In this document: positions 1 through 8,492 of the stretch, piece after piece | How the letters are laid out: each line of letters opens with the position of its first letter | Position numbering within the stretch: position 1 is the first letter of the stretch | IMG/VR virus record: IMGVR_UViG_3300030012_002541 | Location: 1 to 38,954 of that record | Length of the DNA: 38,954 nt | Reading direction: 5' to 3' (one strand) | From: a virus | The notes under the pieces: model-generated | Databases searched by the model: none | Seen by the model: the letters and a program-made list of their open reading frames with translations, nothing else | What the model was told of the DNA's origin: nothing | Made by a program: the position numbers and the translations under genes

Positions 1-1668
1 TAAATTACAAACTCTTTCCATAACTCTTTGTTTGCATTCAGAATGTGAATAAAACCAGCTTTCTGTTATAGTTGCGCTTTGCACTACACTTCTTTGTACA
101 TTACCCACGTACTCGTATTGTCCAACAGCACCTTCTCTCTGTCTAGAAACGCCTGATATTTGACCAGCCATATCTTCTAACATTACTTTTAAGTTAATAA
201 GTTGCTGTACTGACTGTGATAGTGTAAAGTCTATTTGTTGAAACTGATTAAATGACTGTAATTGGTTACCTTCATCTTTTGAATTGATAGGTATTATACC
301 GTCTGTTTTCAAATGATATAAAACTTGAGACATGTCCATACCAACATTTGTCGGTAGTTGCGACACGTCATAAACAACAGCCTTACCTCCCGATCTAGCC
401 ATAGCAAGTTCTATTTGGTATACCACTATGTTGTAAAGCATCTGTATATTGTCTAAAAGATCAACCATAGATGTTGATTTACCTGTAGTATTTCCGTATA
501 TGCACCCAACATATGAAAGTGGTGTTTTACCTGGATCATCTACACTTCTTACTTGATTATCCCTACGTCTAGCATTGACCAATATCTTACCACCTATCAT
601 AGTAGCTTCCCATATATCGTCTACCCATTTGGTTTCTATAACTTCACCTCTTCTTTTTTTGTAAGTGTCTGGAACTAACTTTCTAAATGGTCTTTGTGGG
701 TTATATTTGTTTTCTGAAACCTTAAATCTCAACGCACGTAACGATTTCCATTCACAACTAACTACTCTAATACGATTATCTCTCCCATGCGCAGCATCTA
801 CCCACTCAAAACTACTATTGTAGTTGTCCATATCTCCTCCTACGTATAAATTACGCATTTTATCCAACTCTATAAGATCATCTGTTGTCAAACTATCTTT
901 GTATTCATCATTTATTTCGTTTACAGATAAATATCTTTCTTCTCCAACCCAGCCTGCATCATCTAAAAAATCTGAATGAAAAGAATCATCATATACTATG
1001 TTTCTTGGATCAACCCTTCTGACATACGGGTCTCCATTTTGTATTGATATCTTATAAAACTCTTTTCCTGTTACCAAGAGGTCTCTAAAACCTTCTTTCA
1101 TAACATCTTTCAAGTTGTATCTGTTTGTAACATACTCTAAACCATCTTGAGCAGTTTCTTCTACCATTTCTCGGTAGTTATATTTCATATATGTATCTAT
1201 ATCTTCAGGCACTGGCATTCCTTGTCCTTCCATAAGTACATCTATGTTCATTTGCTCTTGCATATCTTTATGGAAGTCCTCTAATAAACTACGCATCATC
1301 AAACCAACTTTGTGATCGTGTTTTCTCAGCACAGCAGATTTGTTTACTGTAGTGACTTTAATATCCATAGGCCTTCTTAGCTCTTCTCCTACTAATAAAT
1401 CAATTTTAGGCGATATGATAGGGTAATTTACCAATCTTGCAGGGTATGTCAATCCATACTGCTCTGTAATATACGAATAATCGCCTTGCGACAACTGTCC
1501 ATTGTATATTTGATAATTTCTAATATCTTTTGTCCTATTTGAGTGGTATTCGCCACTTTCATGTCCCATATATTGCGTCACAGCTAATAAAACAGACCTA
1601 CACCAATCTTCAGTCTTGTCTTTTTCTGCAATTACCATTGATGGCATTGATTTGTACGTTTTCTCCAT
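1..1668 (-). CDS. Portal protein, partial (C-terminus beyond left edge)
   Basis: An open frame of 556 codons runs from an ATG at 1668 to the window edge without a stop. The portal forms the dodecameric ring at the capsid vertex through which DNA is packaged and ejected. The N-terminal part contains the sequence YPIISPKIDLLVGEE, followed by a long helical region and a later DPRNIVYDDSFHSDF segment, an arrangement I recognise from portals of P22-like and crAss-like podoviruses. It starts 2 nt after the terminase stop codon, so the two are co-transcribed in the classical TerL-portal order. The family call is by recognition; the capsid gene expected next lies outside the window. Confidence 0.75.
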   Translation of the reverse strand, partial: MEKTYKSMPSMVIAEKDKTEDWCRSVLLAVTQYMGHESGEYHSNRTKDIRNYQIYNGQLSQGDYSYITEQYGLTYPARLVNYPIISPKIDLLVGEELRRPMDIKVTTVNKSAVLRKHDHKVGLMMRSLLEDFHKDMQEQMNIDVLMEGQGMPVPEDIDTYMKYNYREMVEETAQDGLEYVTNRYNLKDVMKEGFRDLLVTGKEFYKISIQNGDPYVRRVDPRNIVYDDSFHSDFLDDAGWVGEERYLSVNEINDEYKDSLTTDDLIELDKMRNLYVGGDMDNYNSSFEWVDAAHGRDNRIRVVSCEWKSLRALRFKVSENKYNPQRPFRKLVPDTYKKRRGEVIETKWVDDIWEATMIGGKILVNARRRDNQVRSVDDPGKTPLSYVGCIYGNTTGKSTSMVDLLDNIQMLYNIVVYQIELAMARSGGKAVVYDVSQLPTNVGMDMSQVLYHLKTDGIIPINSKDEGNQLQSFNQFQQIDFTLSQSVQQLINLKVMLEDMAGQISGVSRQREGAVGQYEYVGNVQRSVVQSATITESWFYSHSECKQRVMERVCNL

Positions 1669-1670
1669 TT

Positions 1671-3488
1671 TTAATTTATTTGTTGAGGTAATCCGTTAAA
1701 CCCCATTTTATAATATCTTAGTCCTATGTCTACTATATCTTGTTCTTTTTCTTTTACCTGCATTCTATAATTATCAATATTGTGAATTAGACACAAACCA
1801 AAAGCCATAGCGCGGTCTGTGTTTTGTAAACCATAGTTTGCTAACTCATCAATAAGATCTAAAAACCAAATATCCTCTACACTCTCCCTTAAGTAATCAT
1901 CTATTAGATCTTCTAACAATGCTTTTACTTGTTTGTTCATGTGCACGCCATATCTGTTTCTAGTCTTAGTTCCAGGGTTGTGTGCACTTTCTGGTTTTTC
2001 TTTTAAATATTTTAAAGCGTTCATACGCTTAAAATAATCTAAAATACCTATTTTCGTATATTCAACCAACATTTTTGCGTTGTAATATACAGCTAATTTT
2101 AAACAGCCGTCCCAAAAATCTTCTTTTTTTTCTGGTCTATCCGTATATTCAGCCACTACGTAATCGCTTGACATATTGGTATTTGCAAATCTACGATAAA
2201 TTATTGCACTACCCAAAGATTCTGACGCTCCAGCTTTGTCTTGATCGTAAGAATCAATACCACCTATGTCTAAATTTTTATATTCTGGCTTAGGATGTGA
2301 TAATATTTTGTAAGGTCCATTAGGATCAGGCCTCCACCTTACTATTGGCTCTTCTTGACCTAATTCCCAATCTAAACACCCTCTTTGTATTTGACTTCTA
2401 TGGTCTTTACTTGACAAAATTCTTGATCGTTGTGCGTTTAGTAAAGATATGTCAAATCTAGCAGAATGCGTATTTAAAAACGCTTCTTCTATTGTAAGTG
2501 GGTAGTTTTGTATGTGTAAATTGTACGCTTCATTGTCCCCAGAGCTTTGTATATCTTCTCTGTCAGCAATTAACTTATGTTTTGCACCTTCTTCGTCCTC
2601 TTTACCTGTTTGTATGTCAAAAAACCCATAATATGCTTTAGAAGCTGGTATAAATACTGGTATTAGGTTGTATGCGTCTGAACTGTAGTACATATCCATA
2701 AAATCTTTGCTGGCTTTTGATATATCACCACCTGTTCCACCTACAATAGGCACTCCAAATTGTAAATCACCATCCATAAAACATGCTTTTGACGACATAT
2801 AGGCGTTTTTAAGCTTTTTAAACTCTCCAGCTTCTTCAAAAACCATAAGCGACACCCTTTCACCCTTAAATACCTCTGGATTATCCATTGTTCTGCATAT
2901 AATAGTAGATTGATAACCTCCGATCTCCCATTTACCGTCTCTATTCTTTTGTTTATAGCCTGAACGCATAATACCATCAGTATCTTTGAGTACTGAGTGC
3001 TTAAAATTTGGATGTATACCGTTTAGTCCTTTTTTTGTCTTGTCAAAGAAAGCGTCTGCTGTAGCTTGTAGTCCTGCCGCTACGCCAACATCGTTGAAAG
3101 GAAAGAAAGTATACTCATGTGCTACTGCACCAGAGTTCATATAGGAAAATCCTTTGTCTCTGGCCTTAATTACTATCATTCCTTTACCTTCATCCTTACA
3201 GACTTCTATAGTATCAAAATATTCATGATCCATAGCTCTATACCATGGATGTATAAGCGTTTTACGGTTTCCACTTGTGCCATCATTACCTAATATCTTG
3301 TAATAATTAAGATAAAAATAATATTTGCCCGATATTTTCTTCATACCTTTTGGTTTGAAGCCATCTATACACCTTTGAGTTTCACGTGCCCAATATTCTT
3401 GATAGGCAACAGAATCTGGATTCAGTTCTGGATGACCATTGTTAGGTACAGGTCTATATTTTTGCGGATCAAATTTAATTTTACCCAT
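1671..3488 (-). CDS. terL: Terminase large subunit (packaging ATPase/nuclease)
   Basis: A 605-residue protein of normal TerL length. It is the ATP-driven motor that pumps DNA into the prohead and cuts the concatemer. The ATPase half has an atypical Walker A region (VIKARDKGFS, about residues 106-115, without the usual GKT) and a Walker B VSLMVFEEAGEF (about 212-223, catalytic Glu pair). The nuclease half has DIGGIDSYDQDKAG (about 407-420, Asp412), MLVEYTKIG (Glu476) and NTDRAMAFGL (Asp558), fitting the RNase H-like acidic triad. Its start overlaps the end of the upstream small gene by 8 nt and it runs straight into the portal. The degenerate P-loop and YYFYLNYY segment resemble TerLs of crAss-like phages. 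Confidence 0.88.
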   Translation of the reverse strand: MGKIKFDPQKYRPVPNNGHPELNPDSVAYQEYWARETQRCIDGFKPKGMKKISGKYYFYLNYYKILGNDGTSGNRKTLIHPWYRAMDHEYFDTIEVCKDEGKGMIVIKARDKGFSYMNSGAVAHEYTFFPFNDVGVAAGLQATADAFFDKTKKGLNGIHPNFKHSVLKDTDGIMRSGYKQKNRDGKWEIGGYQSTIICRTMDNPEVFKGERVSLMVFEEAGEFKKLKNAYMSSKACFMDGDLQFGVPIVGGTGGDISKASKDFMDMYYSSDAYNLIPVFIPASKAYYGFFDIQTGKEDEEGAKHKLIADREDIQSSGDNEAYNLHIQNYPLTIEEAFLNTHSARFDISLLNAQRSRILSSKDHRSQIQRGCLDWELGQEEPIVRWRPDPNGPYKILSHPKPEYKNLDIGGIDSYDQDKAGASESLGSAIIYRRFANTNMSSDYVVAEYTDRPEKKEDFWDGCLKLAVYYNAKMLVEYTKIGILDYFKRMNALKYLKEKPESAHNPGTKTRNRYGVHMNKQVKALLEDLIDDYLRESVEDIWFLDLIDELANYGLQNTDRAMAFGLCLIHNIDNYRMQVKEKEQDIVDIGLRYYKMGFNGLPQQIN

Positions 3489-3699
3489 ATTTTACTCTTT
3501 TCATTTTTCCTAGACCATACGGCCCAGATCTTAGTTCTTTTGCTTCCAAACTTGCATGGTATCTATCTCTTAAATCTACCCCATGCAGTTTAATAGCCAG
3601 ATCATTGTATTCATCTGCTTTTTTCATATCAACCTCTTTATATTTTTTTTTGTAGCGGTCGTATAAATATTGCAATGTATACTTAGGTTGCTTTGCCAT
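3481..3699 (-). CDS. Small basic hypothetical protein upstream of terminase
   Basis: A 72-residue Lys/Tyr-rich protein without a recognised domain. It is predicted helical (LYDRYKKKYKEVDMKKADEY) and ends in GLGKMKRVKYG. It begins at the last base of the preceding gene's stop (TAATG-type junction) and overlaps terL by 8 nt, so it is translationally coupled in the packaging module. A small-terminase role is possible from position alone, but 72 residues is short for one and no helix-turn-helix is evident. Confidence 0.7.
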   Translation of the reverse strand: MAKQPKYTLQYLYDRYKKKYKEVDMKKADEYNDLAIKLHGVDLRDRYHASLEAKELRSGPYGLGKMKRVKYG

Positions 3700-4037
3700 T
3701 AATCTAACTGTCTATAAAAAGATCTAGAAGCTGGTCTAGTTGGCATTTTACAGCCATGAGCACAATTCCATTTACGCAAAGCCTTATTGATTCTTGAATT
3801 AGGATCTCTCGCTGTTTTAGCTGAGGTCAATCTCTTTTTCATCCCCTTCATTCTTGCGCAAAAAGATTTTCTTCTCTTAGAAGCCTTAGAACCTTTTTTT
3901 AGTTTTGAAGGTTTAGTCGTTACTGCGGTTTTTAATTTACTTCCTGGGTTTGCTCTTCTATATGATTCAACCCCTTTTTTGTTTAAACCACCAGATGGAC
4001 TTTTACCTTCTTTTCTTTGCCAAGCAGGTGTTGCCAT
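3699..4037 (-). CDS. Small basic protein, DUF6321-like
   Basis: A 112-residue, strongly basic protein. The N-terminal block AWQRKEGKSPSGGLNKKG and the later SFCARMKGMKK and NKALRKWNC blocks match, from memory, the DUF6321 family of small proteins common in marine phages. Its function is not known; the charge suggests DNA or virion-interior binding. The C-terminus FYRQLD is shared with the next gene upstream and resembles the ends of two further neighbours. Start and stop overlap the neighbours by single bases (TAATG), which implies translational coupling. Confidence 0.7.
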   Translation of the reverse strand: MATPAWQRKEGKSPSGGLNKKGVESYRRANPGSKLKTAVTTKPSKLKKGSKASKRRKSFCARMKGMKKRLTSAKTARDPNSRINKALRKWNCAHGCKMPTRPASRSFYRQLD

Positions 4038-4501
4038 TAGTCAAGCTGTCTATAAGATCCGCCCATACCATACTTCATTTTCATACCTTTGTTAGCTTTT
4101 TGCATAGACATACCATTTAACATTTTACCGCCACCAGCGTAGTTCATCATTTTGTTTTTCATGCCCATTTTCATTCCTCCTGGAGCTTTTTTAATCTTAA
4201 CTTTACCGCCCATCATCATGTAACCCATGTTATTTCTAACTTCTGTAGGAAGTTTTGCTAATCCTGGATTTTTCTTACTATCTACCGCTTTTAAATTTTT
4301 TCCACCCATAGCCATTTTTTTCATTTTCATTCCATAAGCGGCTTTTGGTTTAGTATGCGTGTAACCCATCTTATCCATTCGTTTGTGATCTGCCATTGTG
4401 TTGGCTTTGAACCCTTTTCCTGTTTTTGGATCGTACATCATGTGCGGCTTGAATGGTTTTGCCTTACCACCTTTTTTGTACATTTTCTTTTTTTTCATCA
4501 T
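4037..4501 (-). CDS. Met/Lys/Gly-rich basic protein with repeated GGK motifs
   Basis: A 154-residue low-complexity protein dominated by Met, Lys and Gly. GGK or GGGK occurs repeatedly (KKGGKAK, AMGGKNLK, MMGGKVK, AGGGKML), and a more ordered block HKRMDKMGYTHTKPKAAYG lies near residue 50. The C-terminus is GGSYRQLD. There is no known family. Extreme basicity and position beside packaging genes suggest a DNA-binding or internal virion component, but that is inference. Two consecutive ATG codons occur at the start; the outer one at 4501 is used here. Confidence 0.65.
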   Translation of the reverse strand: MMKKKKMYKKGGKAKPFKPHMMYDPKTGKGFKANTMADHKRMDKMGYTHTKPKAAYGMKMKKMAMGGKNLKAVDSKKNPGLAKLPTEVRNNMGYMMMGGKVKIKKAPGGMKMGMKNKMMNYAGGGKMLNGMSMQKANKGMKMKYGMGGSYRQLD

Positions 4502-4517
4502 TTTTTTTAATTTTTAA

Positions 4518-4775
4518 TTAATCGTGTTGTTTATAAAATTTTCCTCCTTTCTTATATCTGCTCACACGTCCTTTTTTGTTTTTTTCTCTTGCAGCTGCGC
4601 GCTTTTCGCCAGCTGATAGTTGTGACCAAGTTTTGGGTGTATCTTTTGATATTCTTTTTGTAGGCCTAAAGGTGTTTTCACCTTTACTATAGTCTTTTTC
4701 ACCAGATGGTGTTCTCCAATCTTCTTTAAACCATCTTTTAAGAGCTAAACCTTTTTTTGTTTTTCGTACAGCCAT
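4518..4775 (-). CDS. Small basic protein, DUF5872-like
   Basis: The ATG at 4775 is chosen: it lies 1 nt after the preceding stop and begins MAVRKTKKGLALKRWFKEDW. The open frame extends upstream to 4826, but that part would overlap the neighbouring gene and looks unlike protein. The 85-residue product has the pattern KRWFKEDWRTPSG, ENTFRPTKRISKDTPKTW, LSAGEKRAAAREK, which I recognise as the DUF5872 family found in cyanophages and other marine phages. Function unknown. The C-terminus YKKGGKFYKQHD carries both the GGK motif and the shared QHD/QLD ending of this cluster. Confidence 0.7.
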   Translation of the reverse strand: MAVRKTKKGLALKRWFKEDWRTPSGEKDYSKGENTFRPTKRISKDTPKTWSQLSAGEKRAAAREKNKKGRVSRYKKGGKFYKQHD

Positions 4776-4776
4776 A

Positions 4777-4995
4777 TTAATCGTGTTGGAATATTGCTCG
4801 TCCGCATTTATCTTTAGAATATACAAACTTACCTCCTGCTTTGTACTTCATTCCTGACGATCCTTTCTTTTTACTTTTATTTCCCCAGTTGGCTGCACCA
4901 ACTTTTCTACATTTAGCCATAGCCCCACTTCTATATGCTGAAGTTTTTGGACCATATCTGGCTACTACTTTGTGATAACACGCATCTTTTGGCAT
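4777..4995 (-). CDS. Small Cys-containing basic protein of marine-phage type
   Basis: A 72-residue basic protein beginning MPKDACYHKVVARYGPKTSAY and containing GAMAKCRKVGAANWGN, a pattern I recall as recurrent in small proteins of marine myo- and podoviruses, often near DUF5872 and DUF6321 genes. It has four cysteines (residues about 6, 29, 64 and the nearby KDKCG), a GGK motif (KAGGKF) and the C-terminus IFQHD. Function unknown. Its stop is separated from the next ATG by 1 nt. Confidence 0.7.
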   Translation of the reverse strand: MPKDACYHKVVARYGPKTSAYRSGAMAKCRKVGAANWGNKSKKKGSSGMKYKAGGKFVYSKDKCGRAIFQHD

Positions 4996-5005
4996 AACTA
5001 TTTAT

Positions 5006-5539
5006 TTAATTTAATTCTTTTATTTCTTTTCTTCTTTCTAAAAATGATAGTCCTTTGTTTCCAACTATCTTCTTTCTTTCTCCTCTCCTATCTATTGCGT
5101 CCAGTAGTGTTTGTCTTGTTTTTAACATTTTCTCTACACCAATCATAAGTTTTTGCAGCATTTCTGCATTTTCTTCATCAAGGTGCATTTTATCTATAAG
5201 GTTTGTAAACTGATTAATTTTATTATTAAAAGCTATTAGCTGTTCATCAAGCGGATCAAACTGTAACTCATTGTATTTATCTGCTGCAGCTTTCAAAGTT
5301 GCATCATTACATCCTTTCCAGGTATAAGTATCGTATAAATCCTTAGACACTGCTTTTTTTCTTTCATTTTCGCTGTAATGTCTGTATGGGCTTTCGTAGT
5401 CGTAGACTAACGCAACCCATTTGAGGGCCGTAGGCCCGAACTTTTCCTTACGGATAAGTGTATTAAACTCAGGAACAGCTGCTACACCGTCATCGTCTTT
5501 AAATATATCGCCTTTTTTATTTAATTTTAATAAATACAT
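5006..5539 (-). CDS. Conserved phage structural/packaging-module protein, unknown function
   Basis: A 177-residue acidic-basic mixed protein. The N-terminal half is globular (FGPTALKWVALVYDYESPY), followed by a helical region rich in coiled-coil-like heptads (about 90-165) and a basic tail (LERRKEIKELN). It overlaps the upstream gene by one base. The helical architecture and location before terL would fit a small terminase or an assembly chaperone, but I cannot identify a family; treat the role as unassigned. Confidence 0.7.
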   Translation of the reverse strand: MYLLKLNKKGDIFKDDDGVAAVPEFNTLIRKEKFGPTALKWVALVYDYESPYRHYSENERKKAVSKDLYDTYTWKGCNDATLKAAADKYNELQFDPLDEQLIAFNNKINQFTNLIDKMHLDEENAEMLQKLMIGVEKMLKTRQTLLDAIDRRGERKKIVGNKGLSFLERRKEIKELN

Positions 5540-5808
5540 TATTTTTTATACGTAAGTTTTAATTTAAACCTATATCTGTTTTTATCTGTCTCATGTTTTG
5601 CTTCGTTTAGTATTTTTTCTATATGATAAAATGGATTTTTTTCTATATACCATTTACAAGATACAATTTTAAAATTATGTTTTTTTGCTCTTTTTTTTAC
5701 TTCAGGTTCTTCAATCATCATTTCTTCCATACAGGTATATACTTTTTCTAAATAATAGAAATCATTTTCTACATATATTTTACCCATATTTTCGTCTAGT
5801 TCTTTCAT
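5539..5808 (-). CDS. Hypothetical protein
   Basis: An 89-residue Lys/Glu-rich protein without a recognised domain, predicted alternating helix and strand (FYYLEKVYTCMEEMMIEEPE, FKIVSCKWYIEKNPFYHIEK). It is coupled to both neighbours: its ATG overlaps the preceding stop by 4 nt and its stop overlaps the next ATG by 1 nt. That supports it being real. Nothing in it suggests a function. Confidence 0.6.
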   Translation of the reverse strand: MKELDENMGKIYVENDFYYLEKVYTCMEEMMIEEPEVKKRAKKHNFKIVSCKWYIEKNPFYHIEKILNEAKHETDKNRYRFKLKLTYKK

Positions 5809-6485
5809 TTCTTTTTTATTAATGAAGAAGTTTTTCCAAATATTTTGTTTAAAATTTTAGTAAAATTACTAAATTTATCTACATTATTAGAATCTGATAA
5901 AAAAGGAGCCATATTTTTTTTGTATAATAATTCTTCTTCTTTTGCCTTTACAGTATCTAAAGAATCTTTTAAAGTTATATTGCTGTTAAACAAATCGTAT
6001 TTAGCTTGTGGGTCTTTGGATCCAGCCCAGTGGTACTTAAACCAAAAATCTGCTATTGACTCTTCACCTGACCATACTTTGCTAAAATTTGCATCTGGAT
6101 GCATTCTATGATTACCCAAGAATAACATTTTTTGTTGGTCGGCATTGAGTTTTCTTACATCATAACTTTTTGTTTCTTTACTATCTAAACTTGCTTTTCT
6201 TAACCAAGCAGGTAATTCTATATTTTTACTTTTCAAATAATCAACAGTACGATTTATAGCTGAGTTAGCTCCTCTTTTGTAGCCTGTTTCAAACATAAAT
6301 AAACCCTTACCTCTTCCATCTCTACTTCCATCATCAGTTATTTGGACTGCATCAGGTCTCATTCTTTGCTCTGCTCCTGTTTCGTGGAACGCTATATAAT
6401 CCATCATGTCGTAGTACTGTTGTGGAGTACCACCTTTATCTGTGATAATTATCTCTATTAATTCTTCTAAACCTATTTCGTCCAT
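5805..6485 (-). CDS. Lysozyme/transglycosylase-like virion protein
   Basis: A 226-residue protein whose N-terminal 60 residues contain MDYIAFHETG followed by a GKGLFMFE segment, a pattern like soluble lytic transglycosylase or lysozyme folds, in which the Glu of HETG would be the catalytic acid and the Gly-x-Phe-x-Phe segment the active-site strand. Later blocks (LNADQQKMLFLGNHRMHP, FWFKYHWAGSKD) match, from memory, similar phage proteins. It has no signal peptide and sits between virion genes, so it more likely acts as a virion-borne peptidoglycan-piercing enzyme than as the endolysin. Enzyme activity is inferred from the motif only. Confidence 0.5.
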   Translation of the reverse strand: MDEIGLEELIEIIITDKGGTPQQYYDMMDYIAFHETGAEQRMRPDAVQITDDGSRDGRGKGLFMFETGYKRGANSAINRTVDYLKSKNIELPAWLRKASLDSKETKSYDVRKLNADQQKMLFLGNHRMHPDANFSKVWSGEESIADFWFKYHWAGSKDPQAKYDLFNSNITLKDSLDTVKAKEEELLYKKNMAPFLSDSNNVDKFSNFTKILNKIFGKTSSLIKKK

Positions 6486-8128
6486 TAGAAACGCCCTCCG
6501 TTTGTAAAATTACGTTTCATAACTTTTTTTGTCTTTCCTCCTTTTTCCATTTTTGCAGATTTTCTTGACATGCGATTTGTTAATGCAGATAATTGGTTCA
6601 TGGCTATAGCTTGATTTGCTTTTTTTGCAAATAAACCTCCCATATTATAATCTGGCATTTTCATACCTTGTGCAGCATAATCTAATTCTACTTCAACATT
6701 AGGTGTGATATATGGGTTTTCTTTTGGCGATACAAAGTCTCCTGTTCCTAAACTAGCCTTTTCTGTTTTACTGATGTTAGCTAAGGCTTTACCTCTGTTT
6801 CTGGCTTGTACGCCTGATACTACCTCTCCTCCTTTTTGCTTTGCTCCTCTTTTTATGTCTGCTCTACCTGCTCCAGCACCAAGATCTATTTCTTGCATAC
6901 CGCTACCTCCAAATAAATTAGCTAAAAAGTTACGTACTCCTTCATCTACATCTTGTAAAAGACCTATAGTCTGAAAACCAACCCCTTGTGTTACATCACC
7001 AAAAGCCTGAGATGTCATGTCAGCAACATTTGATACAGCACCTCCTGCTTGTTGTACTAAGTTTCCTGCAGCGTCAAATATTGGTGCTGCTGCATCTTGA
7101 GCAGTGTCAAATATTGGATCAATTATAGGATTAAGTGCACTTGTTAACTCTCCTCCTACACTACTTACAGTTTGTCCTGTTGCATCAATAATATCACCTG
7201 CAAGATTTGTTCCAGTTGATATAGCTTGGTTTACTGTATCGCCTGCTCCTGTGATAATACCACCAGCAGCATCTTGAAGTGGATCTAAAGCATCGTCAAT
7301 AGCACCAAAAAGAGAACTAAAAAAACCTCCTAAGAAATATTCAGGCATACCAGTGTATGGATTTATAGTTCCTGAGCCACCCATAGCCTTTAACATTCTT
7401 TCTTCTTGTGGTGTCACGTGTGCTAATCTTGTATCACCATTTCTACCCATAGCAGCTACTTTATTGATTTCATCTTGTGTAGGTGTAACGTTTTTACCTC
7501 CTTTTTCCATGACTTTTTTATTCCCCAATCTTTTCGCTATATTAGCTAACATCTTATCTGTTATTAAAGAACGATCTAGTGTGCCTGGAACACCAAGCGA
7601 ATTAAGTCTATTTCCAAATGGACTTACTTTATCTTTTGGAAGATTAGCTAAAAACTTTTTATTTGGTTCTCTATATTGCATAAGAGGATAAACTGCAACC
7701 ACATTTCCATCGTCTTTTCGGATAATATTAGGACTTGTTTTAAAATTTTGATTATATGGAGATGGAAACTGTTTCATTGCCATAGAACCACCTTCTTCAA
7801 AAGAAGTAACGTTCTTGCCTAAGAATGGATTAAATTGTATAAGAGGGTTTGGATCTTGATTACCTTCCAATGGCATAGCACTACCGCCTTTACCACCTCC
7901 AATTCTTTCTCTTAGTATTGTGTTTGCTGATATTTGATTAAGGTTACCAAATAGATCTGCAAAATTTTGTTCTGCAGTCATGAAATCACTTGGCCTTATG
8001 TTCGGAGTATTTTTTATTGGAAAACCAAATTGATTTATTGGTGTATTGATATCTGTTTCAGGAGGAGATCCTGCGTTAACCGATACGTTTGCAGGATTTG
8101 CAAAAGGTGGCATGTTTATAGCGGCCAT
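6485..8128 (-). CDS. Gly/Ala-rich internal virion protein
   Basis: A 547-residue protein, first gene of the left minus-strand module. The N-terminal third is Asn/Pro-rich and disordered-looking. A central segment, about residues 215-265, has TRLAHVTPQEERMLKAMGGSG and INPYTGMPEYFLGG, a pattern seen in large structural proteins of marine phages. Residues about 270-410 are a Gly/Ala/hydrophobic stretch with repeated GG and VGG turns that could be membrane-active. The C-terminus is basic (KGGKTKKVMKRNF). GGK-type motifs recur (MEKGGKN, MEKGGKTK, QKGGEV) as in the small basic genes downstream. A role as an ejected internal protein is inference. A TATCTTTG promoter lies 22 nt upstream of its ATG. 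Confidence 0.6.
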   Translation of the reverse strand: MAAINMPPFANPANVSVNAGSPPETDINTPINQFGFPIKNTPNIRPSDFMTAEQNFADLFGNLNQISANTILRERIGGGKGGSAMPLEGNQDPNPLIQFNPFLGKNVTSFEEGGSMAMKQFPSPYNQNFKTSPNIIRKDDGNVVAVYPLMQYREPNKKFLANLPKDKVSPFGNRLNSLGVPGTLDRSLITDKMLANIAKRLGNKKVMEKGGKNVTPTQDEINKVAAMGRNGDTRLAHVTPQEERMLKAMGGSGTINPYTGMPEYFLGGFFSSLFGAIDDALDPLQDAAGGIITGAGDTVNQAISTGTNLAGDIIDATGQTVSSVGGELTSALNPIIDPIFDTAQDAAAPIFDAAGNLVQQAGGAVSNVADMTSQAFGDVTQGVGFQTIGLLQDVDEGVRNFLANLFGGSGMQEIDLGAGAGRADIKRGAKQKGGEVVSGVQARNRGKALANISKTEKASLGTGDFVSPKENPYITPNVEVELDYAAQGMKMPDYNMGGLFAKKANQAIAMNQLSALTNRMSRKSAKMEKGGKTKKVMKRNFTNGGRF

Positions 8129-8313
8129 AGTATAATTTTTTATTTATTTACAAAGATAAAAAAAATATTTTATGTTTTTGAGAAAGGGATACTATATGCT
8201 TACTACCCCCCTGTTATCTCTATTTTTTTACTACCCTACCCTTCTTTTTACTTTTCTGTTTTTTTTACAGACTTTTTTATTGACAGTATATTTATTCACT
8301 CAAACTATTTATT
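8129..8313. other. Divergent intergenic region between left late module and early region
   Basis: This 185-base gap separates the minus-strand virion module from the plus-strand early genes. It is strongly strand-biased: 8195-8280 is almost pure pyrimidine on the plus strand (CTACCCCCCTG, CTACCCTACCCTTC and T-runs). A minus-strand promoter candidate is at 8151-8158. On the plus strand TTGACA occurs near 8280, about 30 bases before the first ATG, without a convincing partner element. Apparent open frames here are T-run artefacts. Confidence 0.5.
8151..8158 (-). promoter_or_regulatory. Bacteroidetes-type -7 element TATCTTTG
   Basis: The minus-strand sequence TATCTTTG fits the Bacteroidetes consensus TAnnTTTG and ends 22 nt before the ATG of the virion gene at 8128. 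No clear -33 TTG is present. It would drive the whole left virion module. Confidence 0.5.
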
Positions 8314-8478
8314 ATGGACACACTATTCATTGTACTAACAGTACTACTAGCATTTGCAAAACTATTCTTATACGTTGCATTAATTGTATTTGTATGGGTT
8401 ATGATTAAAAAGTATAGCCCAGAAACTGCAGAATCTATACAGAATGCTATGCCAAAATCTAAGAAAGGGGACAAATAG
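8314..8478 (+). CDS. Small single-span membrane protein
   Basis: A 54-residue ORF, MDTLFIVLTVLLAFAK followed by LFLYVALIVFVWVMIKKY and a polar tail ending KSKKGDK. The first 35 residues form one long hydrophobic segment or two short ones, so it is probably an inner-membrane protein with its basic tail in the cytoplasm. It is the first gene of the plus-strand early region and ends inside an intrinsic terminator. It could modify the host envelope early in infection, but there is no family match. Confidence 0.6.
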   Translation: MDTLFIVLTVLLAFAKLFLYVALIVFVWVMIKKYSPETAESIQNAMPKSKKGDK

Positions 8479-8492
8479 TCTCCTTTTTTTTT
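8464..8492 (+). terminator. Rho-independent terminator
   Basis: AAAGGGGAC (8464-8472), loop AAATA, GTCTCCTTT (8478-8486) with one G-U pair, followed by a T-run to 8492. It overlaps the stop codon of the 54-residue gene. Confidence 0.75.

Noticed and set aside
4518-4826. Longer start for the DUF5872-like gene (MYILKINADEQ...)
   Set aside because: The extra 17 codons lie over the 3' end of the neighbouring gene in another frame; the ATG at 4775 gives the family-like N-terminus and the usual 1-nt gap.
8280-8314. E. coli-type promoter with TTGACA before the 54-residue gene
   Set aside because: No TATAAT-like box at suitable spacing upstream of the ATG, and the host group uses TAnnTTTG promoters.
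8172-8408. Hydrophobic plus-strand frames across the divergent region
   Set aside because: They arise from pyrimidine runs and overlap the 54-residue gene in another frame.
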